The notes beneath the pieces are model-generated. The model had not been told where the DNA came from. It worked only from the letters and a program-made list of their open reading frames with translations, and did not search any database. Shown here one piece after another: positions 9,201-17,782 of a stretch of DNA of 64,000 nt; position 1 is the stretch's first letter, and every line of letters begins with the position of its first letter. Source of the stretch: Synechococcus sp. RS9916 (GTDB lineage: Bacteria > Cyanobacteriota > Cyanobacteriia > PCC-6307 > Cyanobiaceae); NCBI RefSeq assembly GCF_000153825.1, contig NZ_DS022299.1:310001-374000 (forward strand), read 5' to 3'. A program made the translations under genes and the position numbers.

Positions 9201-10677
9201 TGACCGTGTGGCTTGGAGCGCGGGGGACGCCCGATTGCGGTTGATCTTGAGTGGCACCCTTCAAGCGCCCGAGGCCAATGGCTTCCTGGTGGTGGAGAAG
9301 GGTGGTTTCGCGATTGAGAGCCAGGAGATCAGTGATCTCAACACCTCTGTGGTGTTTGATTTCAATCGCCTTGAAGTGCAGTCGCTGCAGGCCCGAGTCG
9401 GCAAAAAGGGACGCTTGCAGGGCCAAGGGGGGCTTGGGCTGTTCCGTCCCACCCAGGAAGCTGAGCCGCTCACGCTTGACCTCAAACAGAGCCGCATCAC
9501 CTTGCCGATGGCCGATGTCGCCCTCAGCGCCGACCTCACCGTCGGCGGGGCCCTGGTGCGTCCACGCTTGGCCGGAAACGTTGTCATCAGCGACGGCAAG
9601 ATTCGTCCGGCGCCTGCTTTGTTTGCCCGCCGCAAGGGCAACACATCCGGCACTGCCACGACGACGTCGACCGAGCCTGTGTCGTTCAACACGCTGCTGG
9701 AAGAACAATGGGATTTCGAACAACCGCTGGTCCTGTTGGGACCTGAGGTTGAAGCCGACACCAGCCGTTCGCTGAAGGCGGCAATCCCCCAGGTCCCGGC
9801 GCTTGGGTTTGACAATTTGCGGGTGACCTTTGGCCCGAAGCTCGCGGTCACGGTCGCGCCAATCGCGGCGTTCACCACCCAGGGCCAGTTGACCCTGAAT
9901 GGAGCCCTGGACCCCAGCCTCCGGCTTCAGGGTGTGGTGCGGATGTTGACAGGGCGGATCTCCTTCTTCACCACCACATTCCAGCTGGATCCTCGTATTG
10001 CCAATGTGGCGGTGTTCACCCCTTCCATGGGCTTGATTCCTTATGTCGACGTGGCGATGGTCAGTCGCGTGTCCGACAGCGTCAGCCTCGGGAGCTCAAG
10101 CAACGCAGTGTCGAGCAATGTGTTTGACAGCAACGGCACGGGCTCGTTCGGTGCCGCCGGTCAGCTGCGTCTGGTGAAGGTGATGGTCGAGGCGTCTGGG
10201 CCCGCCGACCGTTTGGCCGACAACTTTGATCTTCGGAGCTCGCCTCCGATGCCGCCTGCACAGTTGAAGGCGCTGATCGGTGGTAACTCTCTGGCAGGAC
10301 TCTCGAATTCGGGTGGCGGAACGGCCTTGGCTGCCGTGCTGGGCCAGTCGCTGCTCACTCCCGTAATCGGAACGCTGACCGATGCCTTCAGTCAGCGGCT
10401 GCAATTCGCCCTCTATCCCACCTACGTCAGTCCGGAGATTCAGGATGAGAAGGAGCGTGTTTCTGGTCGGGTGCCGCCGCAGTTGGCCCTGGTGACAGAG
10501 CTCGGAGTTGATGTCAGTGAGCGATTCAATTTCTCTGTGTTGGCTGCACCCAATCGCAACGACATTCCGCCTCAGGGAACGCTGTCGTATCAGATCGACA
10601 ACAACCTCAGTCTTTCGGGGTCGGTCGATAATCAAGGCACCTGGCAAAGCCAGTTCCAGGTGTTTTTCCGCTTCTGA
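6265..10677 (+). CDS. TamB-like translocation/assembly protein (DUF490)
   Basis: A 1470-residue TamB/AsmA-like protein. An N-terminal membrane anchor (about 13-30) is followed by a very long beta-rich, repetitive region, and the C-terminal 350 residues carry the TamB (DUF490) domain ending in an aromatic-rich QVFFRF. In proteobacteria TamB spans the periplasm and acts with an Omp85 partner in outer-membrane protein insertion or lipid transport; cyanobacterial homologues are inferred to do the same. The length is near that of E. coli TamB (about 1260) but somewhat longer. It stops 2 bases before the ROK gene, heading a tight five-gene run. Confidence 0.92.
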   Translation: MGSGSSPKTLPRRLLGGGIAVALVGGGAWFALDRLAASLLDQMRPQLEQQLSKPLGHPLRIGEFRGLRFWGIALGPTTVDSGPSDASTASVQSVGIAFDPLASLQRWKPVAVVRLQGARLNLRRNAQGAYWVPGSSGDEPPPKLDLTIQLIDPAQVRIEPADLQFSVAGQGAVQLDQSWGDGAFQVVFPEQGRLGLRLKGGWRKPEVDVQAKIEKLRLRSFQGLIPTANAVSLDGQLGGDLRLGWRSGQISCGGGLSLVNFSLQTDGAQGSLRSPQLQMSCKSDRLQIVPSAWSYGSYRATLAGDVALNRRFDLRFKLHEPGKERELRASLQGPWREPRLAVDGRWRLPDGVPVEAPVQLRLLLTGDWRDPQAVRAQLDQLDLKAPGLSIQAKGAVYPELAVNTERLELAGPAWSGLPLVPDLLGARTPVRGSLQLRGAPRSPDVTLVLLQQANPLLQDWSLKADWSAAEGIARLRRFRSAELEAKASLPLRWNDGRAQTGDLDAALDLRAFPLARLGPIVGTTMGGRLSASGALTGPLDALQPNLDLQLSNPRAGTLRLLETWSGRFEGLAGGGGQLGMASGNGPIGGSLQASLGRNWLPTAVTLRRQRGELTLAGSPASYRWRAQGLPLDGLELALPPKGRFEGLYGRLSGEGTLGLQPLEMAGAITLDQPGLLGLQLRQARLEGTYRNRGYQLTGELLPPETGQVLLEAKGLVGGGLEADLDAQGLSARWLTRGLMSLSELNRDSPDANGHAADLGTLLVDTFGGAIDGQLKALRQLQAELAARDDHDHARAAFHPEDLRGQMDAQIKVSGPSLADLNIDLKARGHLWVEGEDVDHALQIEPFVATLSGPLRDGQGEFSLKHLPFTLLALVVPVPPALQGGLGLSGTYRLGQPSGPELTTELVLEDASVGSHRLSLEKGQITLSGKGLQLDLALKDEAAEQPIVLTGQVPLDPSGALDVRVVTQGDGLRFLTGFTDDRVAWSAGDARLRLILSGTLQAPEANGFLVVEKGGFAIESQEISDLNTSVVFDFNRLEVQSLQARVGKKGRLQGQGGLGLFRPTQEAEPLTLDLKQSRITLPMADVALSADLTVGGALVRPRLAGNVVISDGKIRPAPALFARRKGNTSGTATTTSTEPVSFNTLLEEQWDFEQPLVLLGPEVEADTSRSLKAAIPQVPALGFDNLRVTFGPKLAVTVAPIAAFTTQGQLTLNGALDPSLRLQGVVRMLTGRISFFTTTFQLDPRIANVAVFTPSMGLIPYVDVAMVSRVSDSVSLGSSSNAVSSNVFDSNGTGSFGAAGQLRLVKVMVEASGPADRLADNFDLRSSPPMPPAQLKALIGGNSLAGLSNSGGGTALAAVLGQSLLTPVIGTLTDAFSQRLQFALYPTYVSPEIQDEKERVSGRVPPQLALVTELGVDVSERFNFSVLAAPNRNDIPPQGTLSYQIDNNLSLSGSVDNQGTWQSQFQVFFRF

Positions 10678-10679
10678 CC

Positions 10680-11585
10680 ATGCTTTCAGCGGATCAGGTG
10701 ATCGGAGTCGACCTCGGCGGGACGGCGATCAAGCTGGCTCGCTTTGATCGTCAGGGTGAGCTCCTGGCGGAGGACCAGATCCCGACGCCTCAGCCGGCGA
10801 TGCCCGGTGCCGTCTGCATGGCGATCTGCGAAGCGATCGAGCGGCTCGACCCTGCTCGTGAGGCAGCGGTGGTGGGGATCGGTCTGCCTGGGCCGATGGA
10901 TGCGGCGGCTCGCATTGCCAGGGTGTGCATCAACCTGCCCGGGTGGGAGGAGGTGCCTCTGGCGGATTGGTTGGAGCCGCGACTGCAGCGCCGCGTCACC
11001 CTCGCCAACGATGGCAACTGTGCCCTTGTCGGTGAGGCCTGGAAAGGTGCAGCCCAGGCTTGTTCCGATGTGGTGTTGCTCACGCTTGGCACCGGAGTTG
11101 GCGGTGGTGTGATGCTTGGCGGTCAGTTGTTCACTGGCCACAACGGTGCTGCTGCTGAGCCTGGTCTGATCAGCATTGATTACCGCGGATTGCCCTGCAA
11201 CAGCGGCAATCGCGGCAGCCTGGAGCAGTTTGCTTCGATCGCGGCCTTGCGGCGTTTATGGGATGGGGAACCGAAAGAGCTGGCCCATCGGGCTGCTGCC
11301 GGTGACCCCGAAGCCTGTGCGGTCTGGGACCGCTACGGCACCACCCTTGGCATTGGCGTGAGTTCCCTGGTGTACGTCTTCACCCCTCAGAAAGTGTTGC
11401 TCGGTGGTGGTCTGGCTGCAGCGTCCGTTCATTTCCTGCCAGCTGTCCGGCGCGAGGTGGAGACTCGGGTGCAGTCCGTCAGTCGGGAGGGGTTGCAAAT
11501 CGAGGCCTGTTCCCTGGGCAATAGTGCCGGTCGCTTGGGGGCGGCGCGTCTTGCCCTGGATCGCCTGACGCATGAAACGGGATGA
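10680..11585 (+). CDS. ROK-family sugar kinase-like protein
   Basis: A 301-residue actin-fold kinase of the ROK family. It has the phosphate-binding [15 protein letters not shown] (8-22), GIGLPGPMD near 67, [14 protein letters not shown] near 110 and [13 protein letters not shown] near 135. The usual zinc site is degenerate: the GH of the GE-GH signature reads PGL, and the CxCGxxGCxE motif reads [11 protein letters not shown], leaving one of three cysteines. Catalytic Asp (ND in LANDGN) is kept, so sugar phosphorylation is possible. Distinct from the Glk at 22566. It sits between tamB-like and proA. Confidence 0.87.
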   Translation: MLSADQVIGVDLGGTAIKLARFDRQGELLAEDQIPTPQPAMPGAVCMAICEAIERLDPAREAAVVGIGLPGPMDAAARIARVCINLPGWEEVPLADWLEPRLQRRVTLANDGNCALVGEAWKGAAQACSDVVLLTLGTGVGGGVMLGGQLFTGHNGAAAEPGLISIDYRGLPCNSGNRGSLEQFASIAALRRLWDGEPKELAHRAAAGDPEACAVWDRYGTTLGIGVSSLVYVFTPQKVLLGGGLAAASVHFLPAVRREVETRVQSVSREGLQIEACSLGNSAGRLGAARLALDRLTHETG

Positions 11586-11610
11586 TGCAGCCAAGATGCC
11601 CCACCTGACG

Positions 11611-12924
11611 ATGACCAGCCAGGCCGTTCCCGAACCCTCCGCTGAGCTCCTGCGTCTGGCCACTGGCGTGCGGCGTGCGGCCATTGATCTTGGCCAGACC
11701 ACGGATCAACAGCGGCAGCAGGCGTTGGAAACAATGGCCGCGGCACTGGAGCGGCATCGGGAGCAGATCGCGGCTGCCAATGCCGCGGATCTAGAGCAGG
11801 CCGCCGCCGATGGCTTGGCGCCTGCTTTGGTGTCGCGCCTGAAGCTGGATCAAGACAAGTTGGCAGGGGCGATTGAGGGTGTGCGACAAGTGGCAGCCCT
11901 AGAGGACCCCCTCGGCTCCAGACAATTGCATCGCGAGCTCAATGAGGGGCTTGTGCTGGAGCGGATTACCGTTCCCCTCGGCGTTCTTGGGGTGATCTTT
12001 GAGGCCCGCCCTGATGCAGTGATTCAGATCGCATCCTTGGCGATCCGGTCTGGGAATGGGGCGATTCTCAAAGGGGGGCGTGAGGCCAATCGCACCAATC
12101 AGGCCGTGATGGAAGCGCTCAAAGAGGGATTGGCTGACTCTGTGGTGAGTGCCGATGCCCTGGCGTTACTCACCACCCGACAGGAAAGCCTGGCGCTGTT
12201 GCGTCTCGATGGGCTGGTGGATCTGATCATCCCGCGCGGTAGCAACGAGCTGGTGCGGTTCATTCAGGACAACACTCGGATCCCCGTGCTTGGCCATGCC
12301 GATGGGGTCTGCCATTTGTTCATCGATACCGAGGCTGACTGTGCCCAGGCCCTGCGGATTGCGATCGACAGCAAAACCCAATACCCCGCTGCCTGTAATG
12401 CGATTGAAACTCTGCTGGTGCATGAGGCGATCGCTCCACAGTTTTTGGCGGATGCCGTGCCCGCGTTTGCGGCCGTAGGGGTTGCGCTGCGGGGGGATGA
12501 GGCCAGCTGTGCCCTCGGGGTGCCCCACCCTGTGACGGAGGCTGACTGGAGCACGGAGTATCTGGATCTGATCCTCGCGGTCCGCGTGGTGCCGGATCTG
12601 GAGTCGGCACTGGAGCACATTCGTCGCTATGGCTCCCGACACACCGAGGCGATCGCCACCACCAATGGCACGACGGCGGAACGGTTTTTGCGGGCCGTCG
12701 ACAGTGCCGGGGTCTATCACAACTGCTCCACCCGCTTTGCCGATGGCTTCCGTTACGGCTTTGGTGCTGAGGTGGGCATCAGTACGCAGACCTTGCCGCC
12801 ACGGGGGCCGGTGGGGCTCGAAGGCTTGGTCACCTACCGCTATCGCCTGCGGGGAGACGGTCATATTGCCGCTGACTTCGCCAGCGGAGCGCGTCAGTTC
12901 AGCCATCGCAATCTGCCCCTGTGA
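11611..12924 (+). CDS. proA: Gamma-glutamyl phosphate reductase
   Basis: A 437-residue ProA, the second step of proline synthesis (NADPH reduction of gamma-glutamyl phosphate to glutamate semialdehyde). It has the aldehyde-dehydrogenase fold with the catalytic cysteine in [12 protein letters not shown] and the IPRGSNELV segment. I chose ATG 11611 ([14 protein letters not shown]), 25 bases after the ROK stop; an upstream ATG at 11572 would overlap that gene and lacks resemblance to recalled homologues. Its TGA shares one base with the folB ATG. Confidence 0.95.
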   Translation: MTSQAVPEPSAELLRLATGVRRAAIDLGQTTDQQRQQALETMAAALERHREQIAAANAADLEQAAADGLAPALVSRLKLDQDKLAGAIEGVRQVAALEDPLGSRQLHRELNEGLVLERITVPLGVLGVIFEARPDAVIQIASLAIRSGNGAILKGGREANRTNQAVMEALKEGLADSVVSADALALLTTRQESLALLRLDGLVDLIIPRGSNELVRFIQDNTRIPVLGHADGVCHLFIDTEADCAQALRIAIDSKTQYPAACNAIETLLVHEAIAPQFLADAVPAFAAVGVALRGDEASCALGVPHPVTEADWSTEYLDLILAVRVVPDLESALEHIRRYGSRHTEAIATTNGTTAERFLRAVDSAGVYHNCSTRFADGFRYGFGAEVGISTQTLPPRGPVGLEGLVTYRYRLRGDGHIAADFASGARQFSHRNLPL

Positions 12925-13286
12925 TGGATGCCATTCACATCACCGATCTGCGCGTCTGGGCCCATGTCGGCGTGCTGGATCATGAGCGTCTCCATGGCCA
13001 GTGGTTTTCCCTCGACCTGACACTGCGCCTGGACCTCACCAAGGCCGCCAAAGAGGATGATCTCGACTCCACTGCGGATTACAGCCTGGCGGTGCAGGAG
13101 CTGCAGTCGTTGGTCGCCACGTTGAAGTGCCAGACCATCGAACATTTCAGTGAGCAGGTTTTGGACCTGCTTGAGCATCTCTACGGTCCTGTCGCGATGC
13201 GGGTGTTGCTGCGCAAGTGCGCTGCGCCCATTCCAGGATTTGGCGGTACGGTTGCTGTGGAACGTCATCGCCATTGGACGGTGTGA
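12924..13286 (+). CDS. folB: Dihydroneopterin aldolase
   Basis: A 120-residue FolB that cleaves dihydroneopterin in folate synthesis. Family features seen are ITDLRVWAHVGVLDHER at the N-terminus, the DSTADYSLAVQEL segment and VLLRKCAAPIPG near 90. The start is in a TGATG junction with proA (ATG 12924-12926); a GTG three bases upstream is possible. It overlaps the next gene by 4 bases, so proA-folB-lipase look translationally coupled. Confidence 0.93.
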   Translation: MDAIHITDLRVWAHVGVLDHERLHGQWFSLDLTLRLDLTKAAKEDDLDSTADYSLAVQELQSLVATLKCQTIEHFSEQVLDLLEHLYGPVAMRVLLRKCAAPIPGFGGTVAVERHRHWTV

Positions 13287-13876
13287 ACACTCCCAGACCT
13301 CTGGTGCTGGTGCACGGTCTATGGGACACACCGCGGCTGTTTCGGCGTCTTGAGCAGCGCTTGGACCAGAACGGGATCGCTCGGCTTGTCCCACACCTGC
13401 CCCACCGTCTCGGAGCTGTTCCCCTGCGGGACTTGGCCAGATTGTTGGATGGCCATATCCAGGCCCGTTGGGGTGAGCAGGAGATCGATCTGCTGGGCTT
13501 CTCGATGGGTGGGGTGATCAGCCGCATCTGGCTTCAGGAATTCGGCGGTGCCCAGCGTTGCCGTCGTTTCATCAGTGTTGGCAGTCCTCAGCAGGGCACC
13601 TACACCGCGCAGTGGATTCCCCGTTGGTTGTTCGCTGGGCTCGCTGATATGAAACGGGGCAGTGTTTTGCTGAACCAACTCAACGCCGATTGCTCAGCGT
13701 TGCAGAGCGTGGATTGCGTCAGTTTTTACTGCCGTTGGGATCTGATGGTGGTGCCTGGGTGGCAGGCCGTGCTGCCGGTGGGTGAACGGCACGATGTGCG
13801 TGTGCTCACCCATCAGCAACTGATGGCCCATCCAACGGCTCTCAACCAATTGATGCGCACAATCTTGCAGCCTTAG
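13283..13876 (+). CDS. Lipase-like alpha/beta hydrolase
   Basis: A 197-residue alpha/beta hydrolase resembling small triacylglycerol lipases. It starts with PLVLVHGLWDTPRLFRRL (oxyanion loop HG) and has the nucleophile elbow LLGFSMGGVISR, then an Asp in CRWDLMV and His near the end. The start is GTG at 13283 in a GTGA overlap with folB; the upstream in-frame extension reads folB out of frame and is unlikely to be coding. Substrate unknown. Last gene of the run beginning with the TamB-like gene. Confidence 0.85.
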   Translation: MNTPRPLVLVHGLWDTPRLFRRLEQRLDQNGIARLVPHLPHRLGAVPLRDLARLLDGHIQARWGEQEIDLLGFSMGGVISRIWLQEFGGAQRCRRFISVGSPQQGTYTAQWIPRWLFAGLADMKRGSVLLNQLNADCSALQSVDCVSFYCRWDLMVVPGWQAVLPVGERHDVRVLTHQQLMAHPTALNQLMRTILQP

Positions 13877-13931
13877 TGACGATTGCCATCGGCATGGCCA
13901 CAGTGATGGTTAAGCCTTCGCTACGTCGCAG

Positions 13932-14615
13932 ATGTGTTTTTCAGCTTCAGCCAGCTTCACAGCATCGGCAGTTCTGATGCCGCTGGGGTTGTATGCCCAT
14001 CATTTGGCCTCGAATGCAGAACGTCCTGGATACAAGCCGCTGGCTCTGGTTCCCTTTTTCTTTGGAGTTCAGCAGTTTGTTGAAGGATTGCAGTGGACCG
14101 CCATCGACAACGGTGGTCTGGAACCACTGGGATCAATCACTGCCAAGGGGTTTCTGTTCTTCGCCTATTGCTTCTGGATGATCTGGATTCCATGGAGTGC
14201 CTGGTCGATCAGTCGAAGTATTGACTCGCGAGCGCTGCAACATCGTTTGAAATGGGTCGCCATCGTCGCCACGTTGTTGGGGATTGGCTTCTATATCCCT
14301 GTTCTGTTTCAGTCGGATCTGGTGCAGCCAGCGATTGAATCTGGCCGCATTCACTACCAGGTCGACACCGCTTGGCACAACTTCGTTAACACCGAACCGA
14401 TTGGGCAATTGGTTTATTGGGGTTTCATTGTTCTCCCACTGGTGGCGGTGAATGACAAGGCTGTGAAGTTGTTTGGGGTGTTGATCTTTATCTCGATCTT
14501 CCTCACCTGGTTCACCTACAGCGTTGCCTTCAACTCCGTCTGGTGCTTCTACTGCGCAGTGCTCTCGATCGTCGTGATCTGGATTGTGAATCGGCCTGAG
14601 ATGCGCCGAGCTTGA
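13932..14615 (+). CDS. DUF6629-type membrane protein
   Basis: A 227-residue integral membrane protein with about seven hydrophobic spans. It opens with MCFSASASFTASAVLMPLGL, the signature I associate with DUF6629, followed by GVQQFVEGLQW. Trp- and Phe-rich throughout; there is no enzyme motif. Four bases separate it from the next gene, forming a three-gene unit through 16247. Function unknown. Confidence 0.78.
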   Translation: MCFSASASFTASAVLMPLGLYAHHLASNAERPGYKPLALVPFFFGVQQFVEGLQWTAIDNGGLEPLGSITAKGFLFFAYCFWMIWIPWSAWSISRSIDSRALQHRLKWVAIVATLLGIGFYIPVLFQSDLVQPAIESGRIHYQVDTAWHNFVNTEPIGQLVYWGFIVLPLVAVNDKAVKLFGVLIFISIFLTWFTYSVAFNSVWCFYCAVLSIVVIWIVNRPEMRRA

Positions 14616-14619
14616 TCGG

Positions 14620-15159
14620 ATGGGGCATCCGATCAATGCGCTGTTTGAGTCCATGGTTCAGACCATGCTGGCCATGGACACAGGCCTCGGTTTGGTGATT
14701 GGGGTCGGCATCTCCATGTCGGCCTCGCATTTGTTTTCCCTGCTGGCCAATCGACTCAGCCCGCGGCAGATCGCGGTTCAGCTGCTGGTGGATGCCTTGG
14801 TGCTCAGCCTTGCGCTCACCCTCGGCATCCTTTGCCACAGCCTGATGTTGATGCTGCTCAAGCAGGTGCCTCCACAGCCGATCACCCTGGCGAACCGCAT
14901 GGGAGTGGCGCTGTGGCCTGGACTTTTTTATGTGCTGGTGGCCGCTCCCTACGTCAGTGATCTGATCGCTGTCACCTTGCTGGGTTGGATTCATCTCAAT
15001 GTGTTGTTGCTGCTTCAGGCCAGCTACGGCATTCCCTTGCAGGAAGGGCTGGTCGTGGCTCTGCCGGGGTTTGCCCTGGCCCTTGTGCTGATCGCGCTGG
15101 TGTTCGCGCAACGCTGGCGCGCCAGTTACAGCACCCTTGCCCGGGAGGTGGGGGGATGA
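14620..15159 (+). CDS. Multi-pass membrane protein, unknown
   Basis: A 179-residue protein with about five membrane spans. The order of segments (a helix, then MSASHLFSLLANRLSPRQIAV, then long hydrophobic stretches) is reminiscent of YIP1-like proteins, but I see no firm family motif. It is coupled to the following hydrolase by an ATGA overlap at 15156-15159, which suggests the two work together at the membrane. Confidence 0.72.
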   Translation: MGHPINALFESMVQTMLAMDTGLGLVIGVGISMSASHLFSLLANRLSPRQIAVQLLVDALVLSLALTLGILCHSLMLMLLKQVPPQPITLANRMGVALWPGLFYVLVAAPYVSDLIAVTLLGWIHLNVLLLLQASYGIPLQEGLVVALPGFALALVLIALVFAQRWRASYSTLAREVGG

Positions 15160-16247
15160 ACGATCCACATGCGCCCCTCCAGCATCACCGCGGTCATCTC
15201 CGCTTGGGATGGCGTGTGGTGGTGACTGTGCTCATCGTCATCGCTGTCTTTGCCGTGCTGGGCATCAGTGCGGTGCGCCGTGACGCCATTGATCTGCTGA
15301 ATCCCGAGGCCATTCGGGAACTGCTGACCGTGTGTGGCGTGCTGGTGGTGGTGGTGGTGGCCTTGGTCGGCGTCTATTCCGTGATGGTGGATTTCGTCTT
15401 CTGGGAGGGGTGGATGGAGGGCTTGCCCGATCCCAATCACCTCTTCCCCGACGATCCCGAGGGGGAATGCGACCACCGTCATTTCGTCGTCTATCTCGAT
15501 GGCATTCACCAGAGCGAGGAGAGCCATCCGCCCAGGGTCAGTGACTTCCTTCAGACCCTCGAGCAGGCGATCGATCAGGACGCATTGCTGGTGAAGGGGA
15601 TCGAGGCCTACACAATCACTCCAGTGGGGTTGCGTTCAACACCTCTCGCGCAGTGGTTCTGGCATCGCCTCTTTGCGCTTCAGGAGCACCATCCCAATGG
15701 CTGGGTGCGTTTCCTTTGCGCCTTCTGTGTGCAGGCCAACAACGTGATCAAGGTGGGCATTTCCTCCGATCGTCGTTATGGCCCGGTGATGAATTACGAA
15801 CTCGCGCTCAAGATCGCGCGACGCCTGGCGCGTTTGGGCTTCCACCCCAGCCGGGCGGCAAGGGTCGTTCTGGTGGGCTACAGCGGCGGTGGGGAGATGG
15901 CCATCGGCACTGCGGCGATGCTTCAGCGGTTGTGCCGCGTGCCCGTGCAGGTGATCACCGTCTGTGGTGTCTTCAGCGGCAATGGCGAGCTCGAATCAGT
16001 CGACCACGTGGCCATGGTGGTGGGAGCCAAGGATCCGGTGGCCGCCTTCGGGCGGATCGCCTATCCCGGTCGCTCCCCCTTGCTCCCCCTCTCCAATTGG
16101 AACCGTTGGCTCGCCCATGGCCGCTTGCATCGCTACGAAATTCCGGCGATGAATCACAACGGCAACGCCGGTCCGTTCAGCACCGCCTTCCGCGGCAAGG
16201 TGGTGGAGGCGATTTGCCGCGAATTGACACTTACCCAGGGGACCTGA
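15156..16247 (+). CDS. Membrane-anchored alpha/beta-hydrolase-like protein
   Basis: A 363-residue protein with two N-terminal membrane spans (about 22-41 and 57-80) and a soluble domain. The soluble part has a nucleophile elbow RVVLVGYSGGGEMAIG (Ser243) and a later conserved-looking MVVGAKDPVAAF (Asp) and PAMNHNG (His), so a Ser-Asp-His triad is plausible. HFVVYLDGIHQ near 110 is a second notable motif. The start is in an ATGA overlap with the upstream membrane protein. Substrate unknown; I place the catalytic domain only by inference. Confidence 0.78.
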   Translation: MNDPHAPLQHHRGHLRLGWRVVVTVLIVIAVFAVLGISAVRRDAIDLLNPEAIRELLTVCGVLVVVVVALVGVYSVMVDFVFWEGWMEGLPDPNHLFPDDPEGECDHRHFVVYLDGIHQSEESHPPRVSDFLQTLEQAIDQDALLVKGIEAYTITPVGLRSTPLAQWFWHRLFALQEHHPNGWVRFLCAFCVQANNVIKVGISSDRRYGPVMNYELALKIARRLARLGFHPSRAARVVLVGYSGGGEMAIGTAAMLQRLCRVPVQVITVCGVFSGNGELESVDHVAMVVGAKDPVAAFGRIAYPGRSPLLPLSNWNRWLAHGRLHRYEIPAMNHNGNAGPFSTAFRGKVVEAICRELTLTQGT

Positions 16248-16261
16248 GCGAACAGCGTGGT

Positions 16262-17770
16262 TCAGCGTCGGTGCTCTTCACCGTTCAGCCGGCGCACCAG
16301 CAGAAAGGGGCTGTGGGCTGGTTGGCTGGCCCGTAGCCGTTCCAGCGCTCCGGCGCAGGCGTTGCCGTGCAGGTGCAGGTCGCAGGGAAGCGTGTCGAGC
16401 GCTTGGCGATAGCGCTCCACGCTGGTGTCATCGATGACCCTCAGGCCCTGATCGAGCAATTGCTCGAGATGCTCGCGCAGCCGTTCTCTCCAGATGCCCC
16501 CAAGGGTGAGCGGAAACAAATGGCAGCGACCTGTGAGGGCCTGCTCAATCAGGGCAGTGGAGTCAATGCAGAACCCAAGGGCTCCATAGCCTCCGGTGCG
16601 GAGCTTTCCCTGGGTGGCAGCGCTGTTGTGAACCGCGGCCATGAGATCGCAGAGGTCGAGAGCGAGGTCCAGTTGAGCTGCCTCGATGGGCTCGCCGGGG
16701 TAGGCAACGCTGCCATTGGTCCGGTCGTTCTGCCAGGGACGGTGCAGATCATTCATGGCGGCCCAACCGTTGAAGCCTTCGGTGCCCTGGTAGTACTGCA
16801 GCAGGGTCGGGGCCTGCGCGTCGGGAGGGGTGAGCTCCAGCTCCAGGCTGCAATGGGGGAGCAGAGCCTCTAACTCTTCGCCTTGATCAAGCAGGCCGGT
16901 CCGATAGGGCACAGCGAGGGGAACCTGCAGCCAGGTGGTGGTGGTCGCTGCGGTGTTCGGACAGCTGGCACCCAGCCCGAAACTGGCCACGCTGGCCCGA
17001 ACGCGCGCTTTGCAGGACCATCCGCGTGTCCGCAGCAGCTCCAGGAGTTGCTGGCTCGTGCTGACGCCTTCGAACAGGAAGGGGGTGTCGCGCCCGCTGG
17101 TGCCCCTGACGCTTGGCGGCAGGTGATTGGCGCCAAGGGCATTGAACACCTGGGCCATCAGCGTGTTGCCCCAACGGCTGGCGGCCGACTGCAGATTCTG
17201 GAGTCCATGGTTCTGCCAGACCAGATCGGCGCCGAGTTGTCGCAGTCCACCGGCGGCAGCGTTGTGCGCTTGTTCGTGCTGACCGTGATCGGCCTGCTCT
17301 TTCCAGGCTTTTAGCGATTGGGGTAAGGGCTGTCCTGCCGCGTCAGGCCCAGGTTGCACCGTGGTGGCCGTCCACCGTTTCAGTGCGTCAGCTGTTGCTC
17401 CAGTGGCGTTGTCTTGAACCGGAAAGAGATGATGGAGGTCATCCGCCAGCGCTGCCAGCAGCAGTGGACTGACAGAGCCTCCTTCTAACAGCTCCGCCAG
17501 CTTGCGTAGATGGTCGGGCAGCGCGGCCGCTCCCAGCCGCCAGCGTTTGGGCAGCATCGCCAGCAAGGGCACCAAGCGGCGTTGGTGGAGGTCGGTGAGC
17601 AGCTCGGTCAGGAAATGGTCCCGACTGATGCCCTTTCGCAGCCAACTGGTTTCAAGAACGGCGTTCAAGCCCAGCAAGGGGGCGATATCGGTTTGATCAC
17701 CAGGGCTTGCCCCCCAGGCTGACGACAGGGCCAGGGGATCAGGCATTCGCGCATTCCCCTGTTCCGTCAT
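16262..17770 (-). CDS. Unrecognised 502-residue protein
   Basis: A 502-residue soluble-looking protein without signal peptide, membrane span or catalytic motif that I can name. It is rich in Leu, Ala and Gln in the first 260 residues (mostly helical) with a more beta-like middle (PLAVPYRTGLL to LELELTPPDAQ, about 305-340) and a helical C-terminus. It begins 12 bases after the M3 peptidase stop, so it is probably in one operon with it and ndhD. Start may instead be the ATG at 17746 (MPDPLALSS). Its codon use resembles its neighbours, so it is a real gene of unknown role. Confidence 0.72.
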   Translation of the reverse strand: MTEQGNARMPDPLALSSAWGASPGDQTDIAPLLGLNAVLETSWLRKGISRDHFLTELLTDLHQRRLVPLLAMLPKRWRLGAAALPDHLRKLAELLEGGSVSPLLLAALADDLHHLFPVQDNATGATADALKRWTATTVQPGPDAAGQPLPQSLKAWKEQADHGQHEQAHNAAAGGLRQLGADLVWQNHGLQNLQSAASRWGNTLMAQVFNALGANHLPPSVRGTSGRDTPFLFEGVSTSQQLLELLRTRGWSCKARVRASVASFGLGASCPNTAATTTTWLQVPLAVPYRTGLLDQGEELEALLPHCSLELELTPPDAQAPTLLQYYQGTEGFNGWAAMNDLHRPWQNDRTNGSVAYPGEPIEAAQLDLALDLCDLMAAVHNSAATQGKLRTGGYGALGFCIDSTALIEQALTGRCHLFPLTLGGIWRERLREHLEQLLDQGLRVIDDTSVERYRQALDTLPCDLHLHGNACAGALERLRASQPAHSPFLLVRRLNGEEHRR

Positions 17771-17782
17771 GGTGGATGCCGC

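Noticed and set aside
14530-15168. 212-codon Gln/His-rich minus frame
   Set aside because: Antisense of the five-span membrane gene; low-complexity composition.
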